NCBI GenBank assembly: GCA_016278505.1
Contig: JADQBQ010000016.1
Span: forward strand, 1-64,000
From: Clostridiales bacterium
GTDB lineage: Bacteria > Bacillota > Desulfotomaculia > Desulfotomaculales > VENG01
Reading direction: 5' to 3'
Length of the DNA: 64,000 bases
A model generated the notes under the pieces. The model did no database searches, was not told where the DNA came from, and was given only the letters and a program-made list of their open reading frames with translations. How positions within the stretch are numbered: position 1 is the stretch's first letter; each line of letters begins with the position of its first letter. The translations under genes were made by a program, and so were the position numbers. Shown one piece after another: positions 35,274 through 44,366 of the stretch.

Positions 35274-35310
35274 AAAACCAGGGAAGCCTTGTAAGGTCTT
35301 CCCTGGTTTT
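35274..35310 (+). terminator. Intrinsic terminator of the MetE-core-like gene
   Basis: AAAACCAGGGAAG pairs with CTTCCCTGGTTTT and the arm ends in TTTT. The stretch after it (35311-35530) shows no gene and should carry the next promoter. Confidence 0.85.
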
Positions 35311-35530
35311 AATTTGGGATTTCACTACTCATTCAGCTTACCGGAGCTGTCCCACTCTTCCTATCATAAACTAGCGATGCTACCGTCGACATTGGGTTCC
35401 ACCAGGGCCACAAGATTAGGACGGCCGTTATTTCATCCTGCATTAATTACACGTCGTTTTTTTGTGCTTAGCAGCAGGAAATTAGCCTTAAGAAAAATAA
35501 TGTATGTTTTAGCATAAGGGGGTTATTGGT

Positions 35531-36382
35531 ATGTTTAAGGAACTGCCCGATGACGTTATCGAAATAATACTCGAACAAGTCCAGGTGGGTCTTACATTAG
35601 TGGACCATGAAGGAAGAATTATTTATTTCAACGCGCTGGCAGGTAAACTTTTAACCTGGGGCAAGGAAAATACCGAGAATAATTCTGTACTGGGGTGTCA
35701 CCCACCCCAGCTGCGTGAAAAAGTAATGGACAAGTTAAACAACAATACGGGTGGATCAATGTGGCATAGGACTTTGAAAATCAGGGATAGGTATATTGAA
35801 AACGTCTACTCCCCCATAAATGTTCCCGGGCATATTAAAGGTATAATGATAGTCACCAGGGACGTCACCGAAAGAGAAGAAATGAACCGTCAAATCAGAA
35901 AAAATGCCGTCACTGACAGTTTGACCGGTCTGTATAACAGAAAACATTTTAACGACATGCATAAAGACTTATTAGAGCAATCAAAACCCTTTGGGATCAT
36001 CATGCTGGACGTTAACGGTCTCAAATATGTTAATGATAAGTGCGGTCACGAGTCTGGGGATAAATTACTGGTTCAAGCCGCCGACACCATCTCCCGGTGC
36101 GTACGCAAAACTGATTATGTGTTTCGTTTCGGGGGAGATGAATTTGTAGTGCTTGTTCCCGGAGGCACTATAAAAGACCTGCATGCTATCTATGCCAGAA
36201 TTAAGGCCCAAAACCAAGACCTTTCACCGGGCTGCCCGGTAGGATTAAACTTAAGTGTCGGTGGCTGCTCGTCACTGGAGACGGATAACCCTTGGGAGGT
36301 TTTGAACTGTGCCGATGAAGAAATGTATAAAGACAAACGCAATTTTTATGCCAATGACGGTGCCGCTTTAAAGAGAGAATAA
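35531..36382 (+). CDS. PAS-GGDEF diguanylate cyclase
   Basis: A cytoplasmic signalling enzyme of 283 aa that should make cyclic di-GMP. An N-terminal PAS domain (about 10-115, LVDHEGRIIYFNALAGKLLTW) is followed by a GGDEF domain (about 125-280) with DSLTGLYNRKHF, the metal-binding DVNGLKYVND and the intact signature RFGGDEFVV. An RxxD inhibition site is not obvious. There is no membrane segment. ATG 35531 follows AAGGGGG. The OYE-family gene starts 36 bp after its stop, so the two may be co-transcribed. What the PAS domain senses is unknown. Confidence 0.92.
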   Translation: MFKELPDDVIEIILEQVQVGLTLVDHEGRIIYFNALAGKLLTWGKENTENNSVLGCHPPQLREKVMDKLNNNTGGSMWHRTLKIRDRYIENVYSPINVPGHIKGIMIVTRDVTEREEMNRQIRKNAVTDSLTGLYNRKHFNDMHKDLLEQSKPFGIIMLDVNGLKYVNDKCGHESGDKLLVQAADTISRCVRKTDYVFRFGGDEFVVLVPGGTIKDLHAIYARIKAQNQDLSPGCPVGLNLSVGGCSSLETDNPWEVLNCADEEMYKDKRNFYANDGAALKRE

Positions 36383-36418
36383 TGTCCAAACATATCATCA
36401 AGATAGGAGAGATACTTT

Positions 36419-37588
36419 TTGCAAAATAATAGCATTGTTTTCAGCCCGGTACGTTTAGGTACGCTGGAGATACCTAACCGCATCATGCGCTCGGCCACCT
36501 GGGAAGGCCTGGGTGATAAGAACGGCTTTGTCTCAGATAAATATACAGAGTTGTACGAACAGCTGGCAGCAGGAGGAACAGGACTTATTGTTTCCGGATT
36601 TTTATTTATCAGTCAGGAAGGGAAAGGTCCCACAGGAATGGCCGGTATCAGTGACGACCACCACGTTGAAGGACTGCGAAAAGCAACCACAGCTGTACAT
36701 AATAAAGGGGGCAGGATCATAGCCCAGCTGGCCCACTGCGGCAGGCGGGTGGCACCCCCACGGCAGCCGGCGGTGGTTTCATCTGATTCAGATACAGCCA
36801 TCATACTGGACGATGAGGCAATCCAAAAAATAATATCTGATTTTGTGCAGGCTGCCCGCAGGGCTAAGGAAGCCGGCTTCGACGGAATCCAGCTGCACAG
36901 TGCCCACGGCTACCTCCTTAGCGATTTTCTATCTCCCCATATTAATAAGAGAAATGATAACTGGGGCGGAACACCCGAAGGGCGGTTCCTTATTGTAGCT
37001 AAGATCCTAGAAAAAGCCAGGGGGTTATTGGGATCTGACTTCCCCATCCTCTTAAAGTTAAACGGCTCCGACAATATTGCCGGCGGAGTTGACCCGGAAT
37101 TGTGCGCCAAATACACCGGAATGGCCCAGGAACAAGGTGCTGACGCAGTGGAAATCAGCGGCGGCATTCCCGAATCGGGTTTCACCACCATTCGCGGTGA
37201 CATCCCCCTTATATTGTTCACCCAGGGAAAAACCGATTTAGAATCAATTCAAACAGCACAAAAGAAGGCAGACGCCGTCAAGGAAGTTTCAGCTTTTAAA
37301 TACTGCTACAACAGAGACTTAGCCCGAAAAGTAAAAAAATTAACACCGGGAGTGACCGTTATTTCGGTGGGCGGTTACCGCACCCTTTCAGATATGGAAG
37401 AGACACTTTCCCGGGATGATGCAGATTTAATTGCCATGTCCCGCCCTCTGATTATAGAACCTGATTTACCAGATAAACTAAAAAACGGACAGGCTGCAAA
37501 GTCCAAGTGCATCAACTGCAATATCTGTTTACCGTACGCACCCATAAGTGGTTTACAATGTTTCTACGGCCAGGAACCAGCCATATAA
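36419..37588 (+). CDS. NADH:flavin oxidoreductase, Old Yellow Enzyme family
   Basis: An FMN TIM-barrel oxidoreductase of 389 aa. Typical features are the start LGTLEIPNRIMRSATWEG, the active-site region QLAHCGRR, the HSAHGYLLSDFLSPHIN(KRND)WGG segment, and the phosphate-binding end VISVGGYRT...DADLIAMSRPLI. A C-terminal cysteine set (SKCINCNICL) resembles the 4Fe-4S site of the 2,4-dienoyl-CoA reductase / enoate reductase branch, but the FAD domain of those longer enzymes is absent. TTG 36419 is placed by AGGAGA. Likely substrates are activated alkenes such as enoates or enals. It is followed by a strong terminator. Confidence 0.88.
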   Translation: MQNNSIVFSPVRLGTLEIPNRIMRSATWEGLGDKNGFVSDKYTELYEQLAAGGTGLIVSGFLFISQEGKGPTGMAGISDDHHVEGLRKATTAVHNKGGRIIAQLAHCGRRVAPPRQPAVVSSDSDTAIILDDEAIQKIISDFVQAARRAKEAGFDGIQLHSAHGYLLSDFLSPHINKRNDNWGGTPEGRFLIVAKILEKARGLLGSDFPILLKLNGSDNIAGGVDPELCAKYTGMAQEQGADAVEISGGIPESGFTTIRGDIPLILFTQGKTDLESIQTAQKKADAVKEVSAFKYCYNRDLARKVKKLTPGVTVISVGGYRTLSDMEETLSRDDADLIAMSRPLIIEPDLPDKLKNGQAAKSKCINCNICLPYAPISGLQCFYGQEPAI

Positions 37589-37596
37589 TATTTCAC

Positions 37597-37626
37597 GCTG
37601 CAGTGCTCACGCGCTGCAGCTTTTTT
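37597..37626 (+). terminator. Intrinsic terminator after the OYE-family gene
   Basis: GCTGCAG (37597-37603) and CTGCAGC (37614-37620) are followed by TTTTTT, right after the stop at 37588. Confidence 0.85.
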
Positions 37627-37776
37627 ATGATAACTAACCAGCGTTAACTGTGATAAAGTTCTTTTCCCAGTGTGACATAGCTCATATTTTAAACCTTACT
37701 AATGGATTAAAATAACAATCAACATAAATCAAATTCGCTATATAAAATACTTTCATTTAGAAAGGGGGTACCCTCC

Positions 37777-38085
37777 GTGGGAATAAAAAATGTTTGCGCT
37801 AAGGAAAAAGTGTTACAGGAAGAGCTGAGCAGCATCAATATGCAGCTCACTGCTCTGGGACAAAGGTTGATTGAACTGGGTTATCATCTTAAGGAAAACC
37901 CGGCCCAAATCAAACTTATTAACTGTGATATAAATAATCCCAATTCAGCTTGCACATTTTCCATGAACTTTCATGATCTACAGGAGTGTCCGACATTAGT
38001 CGAAAAATTATTATCTTCGTACCACCAGCTGCAAAGACAATTAACCGAAATCAGCTCCCAAGTTGAAGATTCTTGTTCGGATTAG
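37777..38085 (+). CDS. Small coiled-coil-like hypothetical protein, 102 aa
   Basis: Not recognised. It has an amphipathic helix at the start (EKVLQEELSSINMQLTALGQRLIELGYHL), a middle with NCDINNPNSACTFS, and a second helix at the end (LVEKLLSSYHQLQRQLTEIS). The outline suits a helical hairpin. Four cysteines are scattered with no CxxC pair. GTG 37777 follows AAAGGGGG with good spacing, which supports translation. The ferredoxin gene starts 45 bp downstream on the same strand, so a shared transcript is possible, but no function can be given. Confidence 0.65.
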   Translation: MGIKNVCAKEKVLQEELSSINMQLTALGQRLIELGYHLKENPAQIKLINCDINNPNSACTFSMNFHDLQECPTLVEKLLSSYHQLQRQLTEISSQVEDSCSD

Positions 38086-38129
38086 TTTAAAAGAATATAA
38101 ATTCTAAGGCTAAAGGAGGCCAAAATGAT

Positions 38130-38312
38130 ATGAAGCCGGTAGTGAACGAAGAAACCTGTATTGCTTGCGGCACCTGTGAATCAGTTTGTCCAGCTACTCC
38201 CAATGTTTTTGAGGTCGGCGATTATTCAAAAGTGATTAACCCTGATGCTTGCACCGAATGCGGCGAATGTGTGGATAGCTGCCCCACCGACTCTATTGAA
38301 CTAGTTAATTAA
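38130..38312 (+). CDS. Ferredoxin, 4Fe-4S type
   Basis: A 60-aa ferredoxin. The first motif CIACGTCESVCP (Cys about 11, 14, 17, 21) and the second CTECGECVDSCP (about 41, 44, 47, 51) are both complete, so two 4Fe-4S clusters are predicted. The rest is typical of small clostridial ferredoxins. RBS AAAGGAGG precedes the ATG. It lies 131 bp before the hybrid cluster protein gene, with a separate promoter between them. It may serve as electron donor for that protein or for AOR-type enzymes elsewhere; neither is proven. Confidence 0.92.
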   Translation: MKPVVNEETCIACGTCESVCPATPNVFEVGDYSKVINPDACTECGECVDSCPTDSIELVN

Positions 38313-38353
38313 AAGATAACCACCGGTGTGTGTGATTAAAAAATTGTAGATGT

Positions 38354-38367
38354 GTGATGTATATCAT
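38354..38367. promoter_or_regulatory. FNR/CRP-type palindrome upstream of hcp
   Basis: GTGAT-GTAT-ATCAT resembles the TTGAT-N4-ATCAA consensus of Crp/Fnr-family regulators. Its centre is about 46 bp before the expected transcription start, a position typical of activation. NO-responsive HcpR-like control is plausible. Confidence 0.5.
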
Positions 38368-38370
38368 ATC

Positions 38371-38401
38371 TTGCAACCGGGCTGACAGTTAAACTAGATA
38401 T
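38371..38401 (+). promoter_or_regulatory. Sigma-A promoter of hcp
   Basis: TTGCAA (38371-38376), 18-base spacer, TAGATA (38395-38400), about 43 bp before the ATG. Confidence 0.5.
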
Positions 38402-38442
38402 AACCTGAATAAAAGAAAAACATTTCAATAGGAGGTAATATA

Positions 38443-39726
38443 ATGTTTTGCTACCAGTGTGAACAAACAGCCAAGGGAACCGGATGTACTAAAGTAGGGG
38501 TTTGCGGCAAAAATGAAGATGTAGCCAGCCTGCAGGATACATTAATTATTGGACTTAAAGGTGTGGCGGCATACGCCTACCACGCCAGAGAACTGGGCCA
38601 GCGAGATGAAAGAGTGGATGCCTTCATGCACGATGCCCTGTTCAGCACATTGACCAACGTAAACTTTGACTTAAACAACCACGTGGAAAAAGCGCTGGAG
38701 CTGGGTGAGATGAACTACAGGGCTATGGAACTTTTAGACAATGCAAACGTGGGTAAGTTCGGTACCCCGGAGCCCACCACTGTCTCCACCGGCTTTAAGC
38801 CCGGACCGGCTATTGTAGTTACCGGACATGACTTTTTGGACCTTTATGAACTGTTAAAGCAGGCTGAGCCGGAAGGGGTTAATGTCTATACCCACGGTGA
38901 AATGCTGCCGGCCCATGCTTATCCCGAGCTGAAGAAGTTTTCTAACCTAGTAGGGCATTTCGGCTCAGCCTGGCAGAACCAGAAAAAAGAGTTTGAGGAA
39001 TTCCCCGGTGCTATCCTGGGAACTACCAACTGCGTGCTGCTGCCCAAGGATTCTTACAAGGATCGCATGTTTACCTGCGGCATCGCTAGATTGCCGGAAG
39101 TAACCCATATCAAGGACCGTAACTTCAAAGAAGTCATTGAGAAGGCGAAGTCCCTGGGTTCACTGCCTGGGAAAGATGGCGGTCAACTAACCACCGGTTT
39201 CCACCATACCCCGGTGCTGTCACTGGCAGACAAAATTGTGGGCGCAGTTAAAGCCGGTAAAATACGCCACTTCTTCCTGGTGGGTGGTTGTGACGGGGGT
39301 AAGTCTTCCCGCAGCTATTACACTGATTTTGTCAAACAGTTGCCCGAAGACTGCGTAGTACTCACCCTGGGCTGCGGTAAATACCGCTTCAACCATTTAG
39401 AGCTGGGGGACATTGACGGCATACCGCGCCTTCTGGACATGGGCCAGTGTAATAATGCTTACTCTGCAGTACAGGTAGCAGTAGCCCTGGCGGATGCCTT
39501 CGATTGTGATGTTAACGAGCTGCCTCTAACCCTGGTACTTTCCTGGTTTGAGCAAAAGGCTGTTTCCATTCTGCTCTCATTGCTGCACCTGGGTATCAAG
39601 AACATCCGTATCGGCCCGTCACTGCCGGCTTTCTTGACCCCCAACGTACTACAGGTGCTCCAGGCAAACTTTGATCTGAAACCAATTACTACACCGGAAG
39701 AAGACCTGAAAGCAATCTTGGGCTAA
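38443..39726 (+). CDS. hcp: Hybrid cluster protein (class III-like, short form)
   Basis: A hydroxylamine/NO reductase-type hybrid cluster protein of 427 aa. The N-terminal Cys motif C-x2-C-x8-C-x5-C (CYQCEQTAKGTGCTKVGVC) binds the ordinary cluster. Further ligands of the hybrid cluster fit GHDF, HGEMLPAH, GTTNCVLLP, MFTCGI and LGCGKYRFN. Class I proteins are near 540-550 aa; the missing roughly 110 residues between the first motif and the core fit the class III form known from thermophiles and methanogens. A Crp/Fnr-like palindrome and promoter precede it, and a 38-bp palindromic terminator follows. Role: detoxifying NO or hydroxylamine, or nitrosylation chemistry. Confidence 0.93.
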   Translation: MFCYQCEQTAKGTGCTKVGVCGKNEDVASLQDTLIIGLKGVAAYAYHARELGQRDERVDAFMHDALFSTLTNVNFDLNNHVEKALELGEMNYRAMELLDNANVGKFGTPEPTTVSTGFKPGPAIVVTGHDFLDLYELLKQAEPEGVNVYTHGEMLPAHAYPELKKFSNLVGHFGSAWQNQKKEFEEFPGAILGTTNCVLLPKDSYKDRMFTCGIARLPEVTHIKDRNFKEVIEKAKSLGSLPGKDGGQLTTGFHHTPVLSLADKIVGAVKAGKIRHFFLVGGCDGGKSSRSYYTDFVKQLPEDCVVLTLGCGKYRFNHLELGDIDGIPRLLDMGQCNNAYSAVQVAVALADAFDCDVNELPLTLVLSWFEQKAVSILLSLLHLGIKNIRIGPSLPAFLTPNVLQVLQANFDLKPITTPEEDLKAILG

Positions 39727-39750
39727 AAACCAAATCCACCTCTCCCATCG

Positions 39751-39788
39751 ATAAACAAAGAGAACCCGGCCGGGTTCTCTTTGTTTAT
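39751..39788. terminator. 38-bp perfect palindrome, terminator of hcp
   Basis: The arm ATAAACAAAGAGAACCCGG is followed directly by its full reverse complement, giving a very stable stem rich in A on one side and T on the other, 25 bp after the hcp stop. It would stop transcription on either strand. Confidence 0.9.
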
Positions 39789-39869
39789 TTAAGTAAATGA
39801 CTATAGTTTACAAAAAATGTTTGACAATCTTGGATATTAATGAAAAACTAAAGTTAATATTATTCATGC

Positions 39870-39898
39870 TTGACAAAGTATTTTGGGGTACATAAATT
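39870..39898 (+). promoter_or_regulatory. Sigma-A promoter of the GGDEF/HD-GYP gene
   Basis: TTGACA (39870-39875), 17-base spacer, TAAATT (39893-39898). Confidence 0.7.
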
Positions 39899-39904
39899 TA
39901 ATTT

Positions 39905-39917
39905 TGTAGGTCCTACA
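39905..39917. promoter_or_regulatory. Palindrome TGTAGG-T-CCTACA at the predicted transcription start
   Basis: A perfect 13-bp palindrome begins where transcription from the promoter at 39870-39898 should start, 40 bp before the TTG. It is a good position for a repressor site. Confidence 0.5.
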
Positions 39918-39956
39918 TAACAATACCATATGGTTCAGATTATAGGAGTGTAAACA

Positions 39957-42900
39957 TTGAAACAGCACTTATCTAATCTCATTGCTAGCCATGAGGAATG
40001 GCTATTCAACCGGGTACTTGATTACGCCAAACGGCATAATTATGTAAAGTATGCTTCAACATTGAGAGAAGCGTGGCGCATGTCGGTTGCCGTACTCTCC
40101 GAAGGCCTCTTGGACGCCCTCAAGGTTTATGATCAACCACCGGAATTGAGCCCGGATGATAATTACATGCAAGACCCCATTGCATCCATTGGTATTCGAG
40201 AGGCTCGCAAACACCGGCAGCGTGGAGTGGGTCTGGGAATGTTTTTAGGCATGCTCAAATACTACCGACAAAGTTATATGGATCTCGTAAGCCAGGCCTG
40301 TTTCTCAAAAGGACGCGAGGAAAAGTGCAGGCTGTTTGTGGCACGTTTTTTTGACCGCCTGGAAATAGGTGTCAGCCTGGAAGCAGCCGAAGCGGAAAAA
40401 AGCAAGGTGATCAGCGAGGTACAGACAGCCAACAGGGGAATGACCAACGAAAAGAATAAGTACTTAACTATTTTTGAGAGCATTGCCACTCCTATAATCC
40501 TATTTAATGAAAACAACAAAGTTGAGGATATGAATCTGGCAGCAGCCTACCTTTGGCAAAATTCCGGCACTCCTGGAGGGCGCTATTACGGGCAGGAGAA
40601 AACCGGCATGGCTATTTCTTGGCTGGCAGGTGACCTTGAATCCTTTACACCGGTTAACACACCGGAAGTTACCATTGAAAAGGAACTACGGGATGAGAGC
40701 AGCACCCGGTATTTTGAAGTTAAACTTAAACAAATGCTCGATATCAGCGGAAAGTTTTCCGGTACAGTGGCCATCCTTAACGAATTCACGGATTACAAGC
40801 ACGCCCAAGCAGCTACGGAAAACGCATATAAAGAACTTAACCAAATATTCAACAGCGCATCCAGCGGCATGCGCGTTATTGATAAAGACTATAACGTTTT
40901 GAGGGTCAATGATACCTTTGTAAACCTGGCCGGCATACATGAAGAAGAGGCTAAGGGGAAAAAATGTTTTGAAATCTTTCCCGGAGATGCCTGCCATACC
41001 TCTGCATGTCCGTTAAAAAGGGTTATTAACGGCGCAGAATTTGTAAAGTATGACGTGGAAAAAATGCATAGACGCGGCCAACATATCCCGTGCAGCGTCC
41101 TAACCACCCCACTTAAGTCCCCCCAAGGTGAACTCACAGGTATTGTACAAGATTTCAGAGACATCACCCAGCGTAAGCAGGACGAAAAAACTCTGCAAAA
41201 TACGAACCGCCGCTTGCAGGATATAATTGAGTTCCTTCCCGATGCCACTTTTGCCATTAACCAGGACAGTGAAATAATTGCATGGAACCGCGCAACCGAG
41301 AAAATGACCGGAGTACGTAAAGAAGATATTATTGGCAAGAAAGACCAGGCCTATGCTCTGCCCTTTTACGGGCAGCAAAGGCCCATGTTAATTGACATGG
41401 CACTAACCGGAAATAAAAAAATTGAAAATCTGTATAGTAAAATTAACCAAAGAGGCAACGTCTCTTGGACGGAATCCTTTGTACCTGCATTATATAATGG
41501 CAAGGGAGCATTTTTATGGGGTAAAGCCTCACCTTTGTATGATACCAATGGAAACATAGTGGGAGCCATTGAATCTCTCCGGGATATTACTAATCAGAAA
41601 CGAACGGAAACGGCCTTGTTTGAAGAAGCGGAACGCCTGGCGGTCACCCTTTCCAGTATTGGGGACGGTGTAATCACTGTTGACGATAACTGTGAGGTTA
41701 CCCTCATCAACCCGGTGGCTGAAGCTCTTACAGGATGGAGCCAAAATGAAGCCATAGGCCGGCCAATGCAGGAAATATTCCAAATAATTAACGAATATTC
41801 GCAAGAGCCGGTGGAAAACCCTGTAATTAAGGTTTTTACCGAAGGTAGTATAGTGGGGCTTGCCAATCATACGGTACTTATCGCTAAAGACGGCAGTAAA
41901 CGTGCTATTTCTGACAGCGCCTCCCCCATCAAGAATGATCTGGGAAAAATTCTGGGCGCGGTTCTGGTTTTCCGTGATGAAACGGAAAAAAGAAGGGCAG
42001 AAAGGTTGATGCAGCAACAAGCAGCAGCCATGGAAAACTCCATGGACGGTATTGCCATTTTGGATCATAAGGGCTGTTTTATTTATCTTAATGATGCCCA
42101 CGCTAAAATTTACGGATATAGCAATCCCCGGGATTTACTGGGTAAGACATGGCAGATTCTTTACGATGAACAAGAGTTGAAGCGATTTCAAAAAGAAATA
42201 CTGCCTATACTTGCAAAGAATGGACAGTGGCGGGGAGAGACAATGGGGAAGAAACGAAACGGAACCATGTACTGCCAGGAGATTTCTTTAAACATGCTAG
42301 ATGACGGTGGCATCGTGTGTGTTGTACGTGATATTGACGAACGTAAAAAAAATGAGGAACAGCTAAAGTTTTTAAGTTTTCATGATCCGCTCTCCGGGTT
42401 ACATAACCGCAACTATTTCGAGCAAGAAATGAACCGTTTCGAAAACAGCCGTTACAGACCAATGGGTATAATTGTTTGCGATGTAGACGGGCTTAAGATT
42501 ATCAACGATACGCTGGGGCATCATGCGGGAGATAACTTATTAAGAGCGGTGGCGGGCATTCTAAAGGCTTCTTTCCGTGACGGTGATATGGTGGCCAGAA
42601 TCGGTGGAGACGAGTTTGCAGTAATTTTGCCTAACACTGACTTCAAAGCCACGGAAAATGCCAGTCAAAGAATCAAGAATGCGGTGGAAGACTATAATGG
42701 TGATAATCCGCAACTTCCTCTAACTGTTTCAGTGGGCCTTGCTGTAGGCGATAAAGAGTCCTCCATGAATAGCATTTTTAGAGAAGCGGATAATAACATG
42801 TATCGTGAAAAACTTCTTCGCAACCAAAGTGCCCGTAGTTCCATAGTACAAACCTTAATCAAGGCCCTAGAGGCCCGAGACCATATTACTGAAGGCCATG

Positions 42901-43418
42901 CCGACCGCTTACAGGATTTAGTGGTTGAAATGGCTAAAGCTGCAGGTATACAAAGCAATAAATTGTCAGATCTACGCTTATTTGCACAATTTCACGATGT
43001 GGGTAAAGTGGGTATTCCTGACCGCATTTTGTTTAAACCGGACGCACTGAACGAAGAAGAATATTCACAAATGCAAGCACACTGTGAAATAGGATACCGC
43101 ATTGCCCGCTCCGCTCCGGACTTAAATCACCTGGCAGATTGGATTCTAAAACACCATGAACGCTGGGACGGCAATGGTTACCCCCTTGGTTCAAAAGGCG
43201 AGGAGATTCCGCTGGAGTGTCGTATTTTGGCTATTTGTGATGCATATGACGCTATGACCAGTGACCGCCCTTACCGCTTGGCCGTATCCCACGCGGAAGC
43301 GGTAGCTGAACTAAGAAGATGTGCTGGAATTCAGTTTGACCCTTTATTGGTACAAAAGTTTCTCTCATTACTAGAATGTAAAAAACCTCTAATGAAACAA
43401 AAGCCGCCATTGTCCTAA
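39957..43418 (+). CDS. Five-PAS GGDEF / HD-GYP signalling protein
   Basis: A 1153-aa cytoplasmic c-di-GMP protein. Residues 1-135 form a helical sensor-like domain (HEEWLFNRVLDYAKRHN), resembling RsbRD-type N-termini. Five PAS domains follow at about 165-275, 285-405, 415-545, 555-675 and 690-800 (TIFESIATPII, GMRVIDKDYNVLRVN, PDATFAINQDSEIIAWN, GVITVDDNCEVTLIN, GIAILDHKGCFIYLN). The GGDEF domain (about 810-965) has RIGGDEFAV. The HD-GYP domain (about 975-1145) has HDVGKVGIPD and HHERWDGNGYPLG, so both synthesis and breakdown signatures are intact. TTG 39957 follows ATAGGAGTG. It stands alone with its own promoter and palindrome. Confidence 0.93.
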   Translation: MKQHLSNLIASHEEWLFNRVLDYAKRHNYVKYASTLREAWRMSVAVLSEGLLDALKVYDQPPELSPDDNYMQDPIASIGIREARKHRQRGVGLGMFLGMLKYYRQSYMDLVSQACFSKGREEKCRLFVARFFDRLEIGVSLEAAEAEKSKVISEVQTANRGMTNEKNKYLTIFESIATPIILFNENNKVEDMNLAAAYLWQNSGTPGGRYYGQEKTGMAISWLAGDLESFTPVNTPEVTIEKELRDESSTRYFEVKLKQMLDISGKFSGTVAILNEFTDYKHAQAATENAYKELNQIFNSASSGMRVIDKDYNVLRVNDTFVNLAGIHEEEAKGKKCFEIFPGDACHTSACPLKRVINGAEFVKYDVEKMHRRGQHIPCSVLTTPLKSPQGELTGIVQDFRDITQRKQDEKTLQNTNRRLQDIIEFLPDATFAINQDSEIIAWNRATEKMTGVRKEDIIGKKDQAYALPFYGQQRPMLIDMALTGNKKIENLYSKINQRGNVSWTESFVPALYNGKGAFLWGKASPLYDTNGNIVGAIESLRDITNQKRTETALFEEAERLAVTLSSIGDGVITVDDNCEVTLINPVAEALTGWSQNEAIGRPMQEIFQIINEYSQEPVENPVIKVFTEGSIVGLANHTVLIAKDGSKRAISDSASPIKNDLGKILGAVLVFRDETEKRRAERLMQQQAAAMENSMDGIAILDHKGCFIYLNDAHAKIYGYSNPRDLLGKTWQILYDEQELKRFQKEILPILAKNGQWRGETMGKKRNGTMYCQEISLNMLDDGGIVCVVRDIDERKKNEEQLKFLSFHDPLSGLHNRNYFEQEMNRFENSRYRPMGIIVCDVDGLKIINDTLGHHAGDNLLRAVAGILKASFRDGDMVARIGGDEFAVILPNTDFKATENASQRIKNAVEDYNGDNPQLPLTVSVGLAVGDKESSMNSIFREADNNMYREKLLRNQSARSSIVQTLIKALEARDHITEGHADRLQDLVVEMAKAAGIQSNKLSDLRLFAQFHDVGKVGIPDRILFKPDALNEEEYSQMQAHCEIGYRIARSAPDLNHLADWILKHHERWDGNGYPLGSKGEEIPLECRILAICDAYDAMTSDRPYRLAVSHAEAVAELRRCAGIQFDPLLVQKFLSLLECKKPLMKQKPPLS

Positions 43419-43542
43419 AAATCCTCATCTTTAGTGGGAAATATTTAATGTATTTTTAAGGTTTATGTAAATACAACGTAATGTTTAAGGGGTAAATTAT
43501 ATTATAGAATACACTACAGTGGCTATAAAAGGAGGTTTTAAA

Positions 43543-44244
43543 GTGGTAGATAATTTTAACCCGAAAACTTTACACAAGATAAGTTACGGTCTTTACATTA
43601 TCACATCCAAGCAAGGAAAGCGAATTAACGGGCAGACAGCAAATACTCTGGTACAAATCTCCGCTGATCCCGTTACTATTGCCGTAAGTATTAATAAACA
43701 AAACCTTACCAATGAATTCATTAGACAGAGCAAAGTTTTTAACGTTTCCATTCTGGCCCAGGAAGCTCCCCTGTCCTTAATTGGCCAATTTGGATTCAAG
43801 AGTGGCAGAGATGTCGATAAGTTCGAGGCTGTTGAATATAAATTGGGGGCCAACGGGGCACCTTATATCATTGACAGTGTACTGGCCTACATGGAAACGG
43901 AAGTGATTCAGGAAGTTGATGCCGGTACTCATAGCATATTCATAGGTAAGGTAACCGGAGGGGAAGTTTTAAAAGAAGGAACTCCTATGACATATGCGCA
44001 TTATCACCAGATAAAAAGAGGCTCGGTACCCAAAACGGCACCTTCTTATACCCCACCACAAAAAGAAAGGAAGGATAACACCATGGATAAATATATATGC
44101 AATGTTTGCGGTTACGTTTATGACCCAGCCCTAGGCGACCCGGAAAACGATATTGCGCCGGATACCCCCTTTGAAAAGCTTCCCGATGATTGGGTTTGCC
44201 CTGTATGCGGGGCCGGGAAAGATGAGTTTGAAAAAGAAAGCTAA
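43543..44244 (+). CDS. hrb: Flavin reductase-rubredoxin fusion (high-molecular-weight rubredoxin)
   Basis: A two-domain redox protein of 233 aa. Residues 1-160 are a flavin reductase-like FMN domain ([40 protein letters not shown]), and about 180-233 form a rubredoxin with [10 protein letters not shown] and [12 protein letters not shown], the two CxxC iron ligands. This layout matches Hrb of Moorella, which passes electrons from NAD(P)H to flavodiiron proteins in oxygen or NO defence. No flavodiiron gene is in the window, but hcp lies 3.8 kb upstream. GTG 43543 after AAAGGAGG is the start; the track start is eight codons too early. A terminator follows. Confidence 0.92.
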   Translation: MVDNFNPKTLHKISYGLYIITSKQGKRINGQTANTLVQISADPVTIAVSINKQNLTNEFIRQSKVFNVSILAQEAPLSLIGQFGFKSGRDVDKFEAVEYKLGANGAPYIIDSVLAYMETEVIQEVDAGTHSIFIGKVTGGEVLKEGTPMTYAHYHQIKRGSVPKTAPSYTPPQKERKDNTMDKYICNVCGYVYDPALGDPENDIAPDTPFEKLPDDWVCPVCGAGKDEFEKES

Positions 44245-44280
44245 GAATTAATTTTACCTAACCCCCTCTTTTTTACAAAT

Positions 44281-44316
44281 ATAGTAGGACCCCGGCCTGG
44301 ACCGGGGTCCTACTAT
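44281..44316. terminator. Convergent terminator after hrb
   Basis: ATAGTAGGACCCCGG (44281-44295) pairs with CCGGGGTCCTACTAT (44302-44316), between the plus-strand hrb and a minus-strand membrane gene. Confidence 0.8.
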
Positions 44317-44366
44317 ATTAAATCCTTACAAGGCGTGTGCCCTTCTTACACATTTATAGTTGGATC

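Noticed and set aside
35311-35530. Possible transposon remnant after the MetE-core-like terminator
   Set aside because: The sequence is not AT-rich like its surroundings, but no transposase motif or inverted ends were found.
41529-42101. Minus-strand frame of 190 aa inside the GGDEF/HD-GYP gene
   Set aside because: Antisense shadow of PAS domains; no motif or ribosome site.
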